Assembly: GCA_014523485.1 (NCBI GenBank)
Contig: JAATVK010000172.1
Location: 1 to 5,988, forward strand
DNA length: 5,988 nucleotides
Source of the DNA: Nitrososphaerales archaeon TH5894
Lineage (GTDB): Archaea > Thermoproteota > Nitrososphaeria > Nitrososphaerales > Nitrososphaeraceae
Direction of reading: 5' to 3'
Each line of letters starts with the position of its first letter. The first letter of the stretch is position 1. Shown here one piece after another: positions 5,277 to 5,988 of the stretch. Under the pieces are notes generated by a model, which had not been told where the DNA came from, made no database searches, and saw nothing but the letters and a program-made list of their open reading frames with translations. The position numbers and the translations under genes are program-made.

Positions 5277-5289
5277 TTCCGATTCGGAA
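5277..5289. promoter_or_regulatory. Operator-like palindrome, copy 3 (upstream of the Lrp-GAF gene)
   Basis: TTCCGATTCGGAA is a perfect 6-1-6 palindrome, identical to the core of copy 1 at 2899-2911, with five more identical bases on the right side. It abuts the TATA-like box of the regulator gene, where a bound protein could block or contact the basal factors. Confidence 0.58.
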
Positions 5290-5433
5290 ATAATTATAAT
5301 ATTCTTTGTCTTTGGAATTAAGTTGCAACAAGACATTTTCGTAAGTAATATTTGCAAATTAAAATATTAGTAAACTTGCATTTATCATTGTTAATAAGTA
5401 GATAAAAATTGTTTTATTTAATATTAGTCAACC

Positions 5434-5477
5434 CATAGCCTTCTATCTAAGGAGCCAAGGATGTGTTGAAGGCCATG
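5434..5477. repeat. GC-richer inverted-repeat island 1 (hairpin-forming)
   Basis: CATAGCCTTC (5434-5443) and GAAGGCCATG (5468-5477) are reverse complements with one mismatch, around a 24-base loop. The island stands out as GC-richer than its AT-rich flanks. A TATA-like GATAAAAAT at 5401-5409 would place a plus-strand transcript start near 5431, at the foot of the stem. It may be a small structured RNA or a palindromic repeat; no known RNA family is recognised. Confidence 0.4.
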
Positions 5478-5553
5478 ACAGAGTAAAGGACTTGTTGTAT
5501 TTAAAAAAATATAGTACTTGATAATTTGAGATAATTTTATTTTAGTTAGCTAA

Positions 5554-5629
5554 TTGTCATAGCCCACTACGGATATCAACAGAGGTGAGAAGCGAACAGA
5601 AAAGGTATCCTACGAGTAGGCTATAACAA
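5554..5629. repeat. GC-richer inverted-repeat island 2 (76 bases, compound hairpin)
   Basis: TTGTCATAGCC (5554-5564) and GGCTATAACAA (5619-5629) are reverse complements with one mismatch. Inside, GGATATC (5571-5577) and GGTATCC (5604-5610) pair over 7 bp with one G-U. This gives two stems separated by an internal loop of about 6 and 8 bases, with a purine-rich 26-base apical loop. By hand count 33 of 76 bases are G or C, well above the flanks. It shares CATAGCC with island 1. It could be a structured RNA or a miniature palindromic element; no target-site duplication is evident. Confidence 0.45.
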
Positions 5630-5988
5630 AGGAATGAATTTATTTGTCATCCTTCAATTTTTTAACGTAATTTTTTTCTATTATACAGAATATTTATTAT
5701 TTGATGAACAATGTTAACCGACTAATAAAAATATTAAGATTAAGAATAACTTGTCATAGTCTGAATGGAATTGATCATAGTATGAAGAGTACGACTTGAT
5801 ACTTTTACTCCTTATTATGGACTCGATACTAGTATTATGCTCAGTCTTAAGATAGGCGATTTATAAATTTAACAAAATCTCATTATAGATATTGAATAAA
5901 AAATCACTATTGTATTAATAATATTGACTATTATATATTTGTGGGTACTCAACAAAAAATACTGTAGATATGTAATTTTTACAACAAG
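5630..5988. other. AT-rich stretch without a recognisable gene
   Basis: No convincing reading frame with a start codon, tRNA or repeat array is seen here. A minus-strand frame of about 47 codons (5716-5859) is open but lacks a start codon. TTGTCATAGTC at 5751-5761 nearly repeats the left end of island 2 (10 of 11 bases), without an inverted partner that I can find. A TATA-like TTTATAAA lies near 5860-5867 with no start codon at leaderless distance. Confidence 0.4.

Noticed and set aside
5716..5859. Minus-strand open frame of about 47 codons in the right-hand gap
   Set aside because: No start codon and a composition of Ser, Ile and Lys expected from AT-rich noncoding DNA.
1..5988. CRISPR array, tRNA or rRNA genes, transposase genes
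   Set aside because: No regularly spaced direct repeats, no cloverleaf with a T-arm signature and no transposase motifs were seen on either strand.

Overview
The window is AT-rich and reads as archaeal, most likely from an ammonia-oxidising Nitrososphaeria (Thaumarchaeota, Nitrososphaera/Nitrosocosmicus-like). This is inferred from gene content: a secreted single-domain blue-copper protein, a secreted kelch propeller and an Lrp/AsnC-type regulator. Promoter layout agrees. Several start codons have a TATA-like box centred about 26 bases upstream and no Shine-Dalgarno sequence, which is the pattern of leaderless archaeal transcripts. No sequence search was possible, so the lineage is a judgement.

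Layout. At the left edge (1-75, minus) lie the first 25 codons of a phosphoribosyltransferase-like gene. Next comes a decayed piece of a kelch gene (306-389, plus), facing an intact secreted six-bladed kelch protein (467-1450, minus). A start-less reading frame (1506-1676, minus) sits in the gap before a small membrane-anchored coiled-coil protein (1761-2105, plus). A secreted type-1 copper protein (2192-2605, minus) follows. A 434-base gap holds a perfect 10-bp inverted repeat and two operator-like palindromes. These precede two co-directional genes of unknown function, 3040-3366 and 3392-3997, the second a membrane-anchored extracytoplasmic protein. A gene remnant (4037-4150) and a T-rich tract close that unit. 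On the minus strand at 4241-5236 is a regulator that joins an Lrp/AsnC DNA-binding and RAM half to a GAF sensor domain and uses a TTG start. The last 750 bases hold no convincing protein gene but contain two GC-richer inverted-repeat islands that could be structured RNAs or small palindromic repeats.

How the parts may work together. The most interesting link is a palindrome (TTCCGATTCGGAA). One copy sits directly upstream of the TATA-like box of the Lrp-GAF regulator. An identical copy and a diverged copy lie upstream of the two-gene unknown unit. This suggests an autoregulated one-component sensor controlling a nearby membrane-associated module. The kelch and copper proteins look like independent exported proteins, each with its own promoter.
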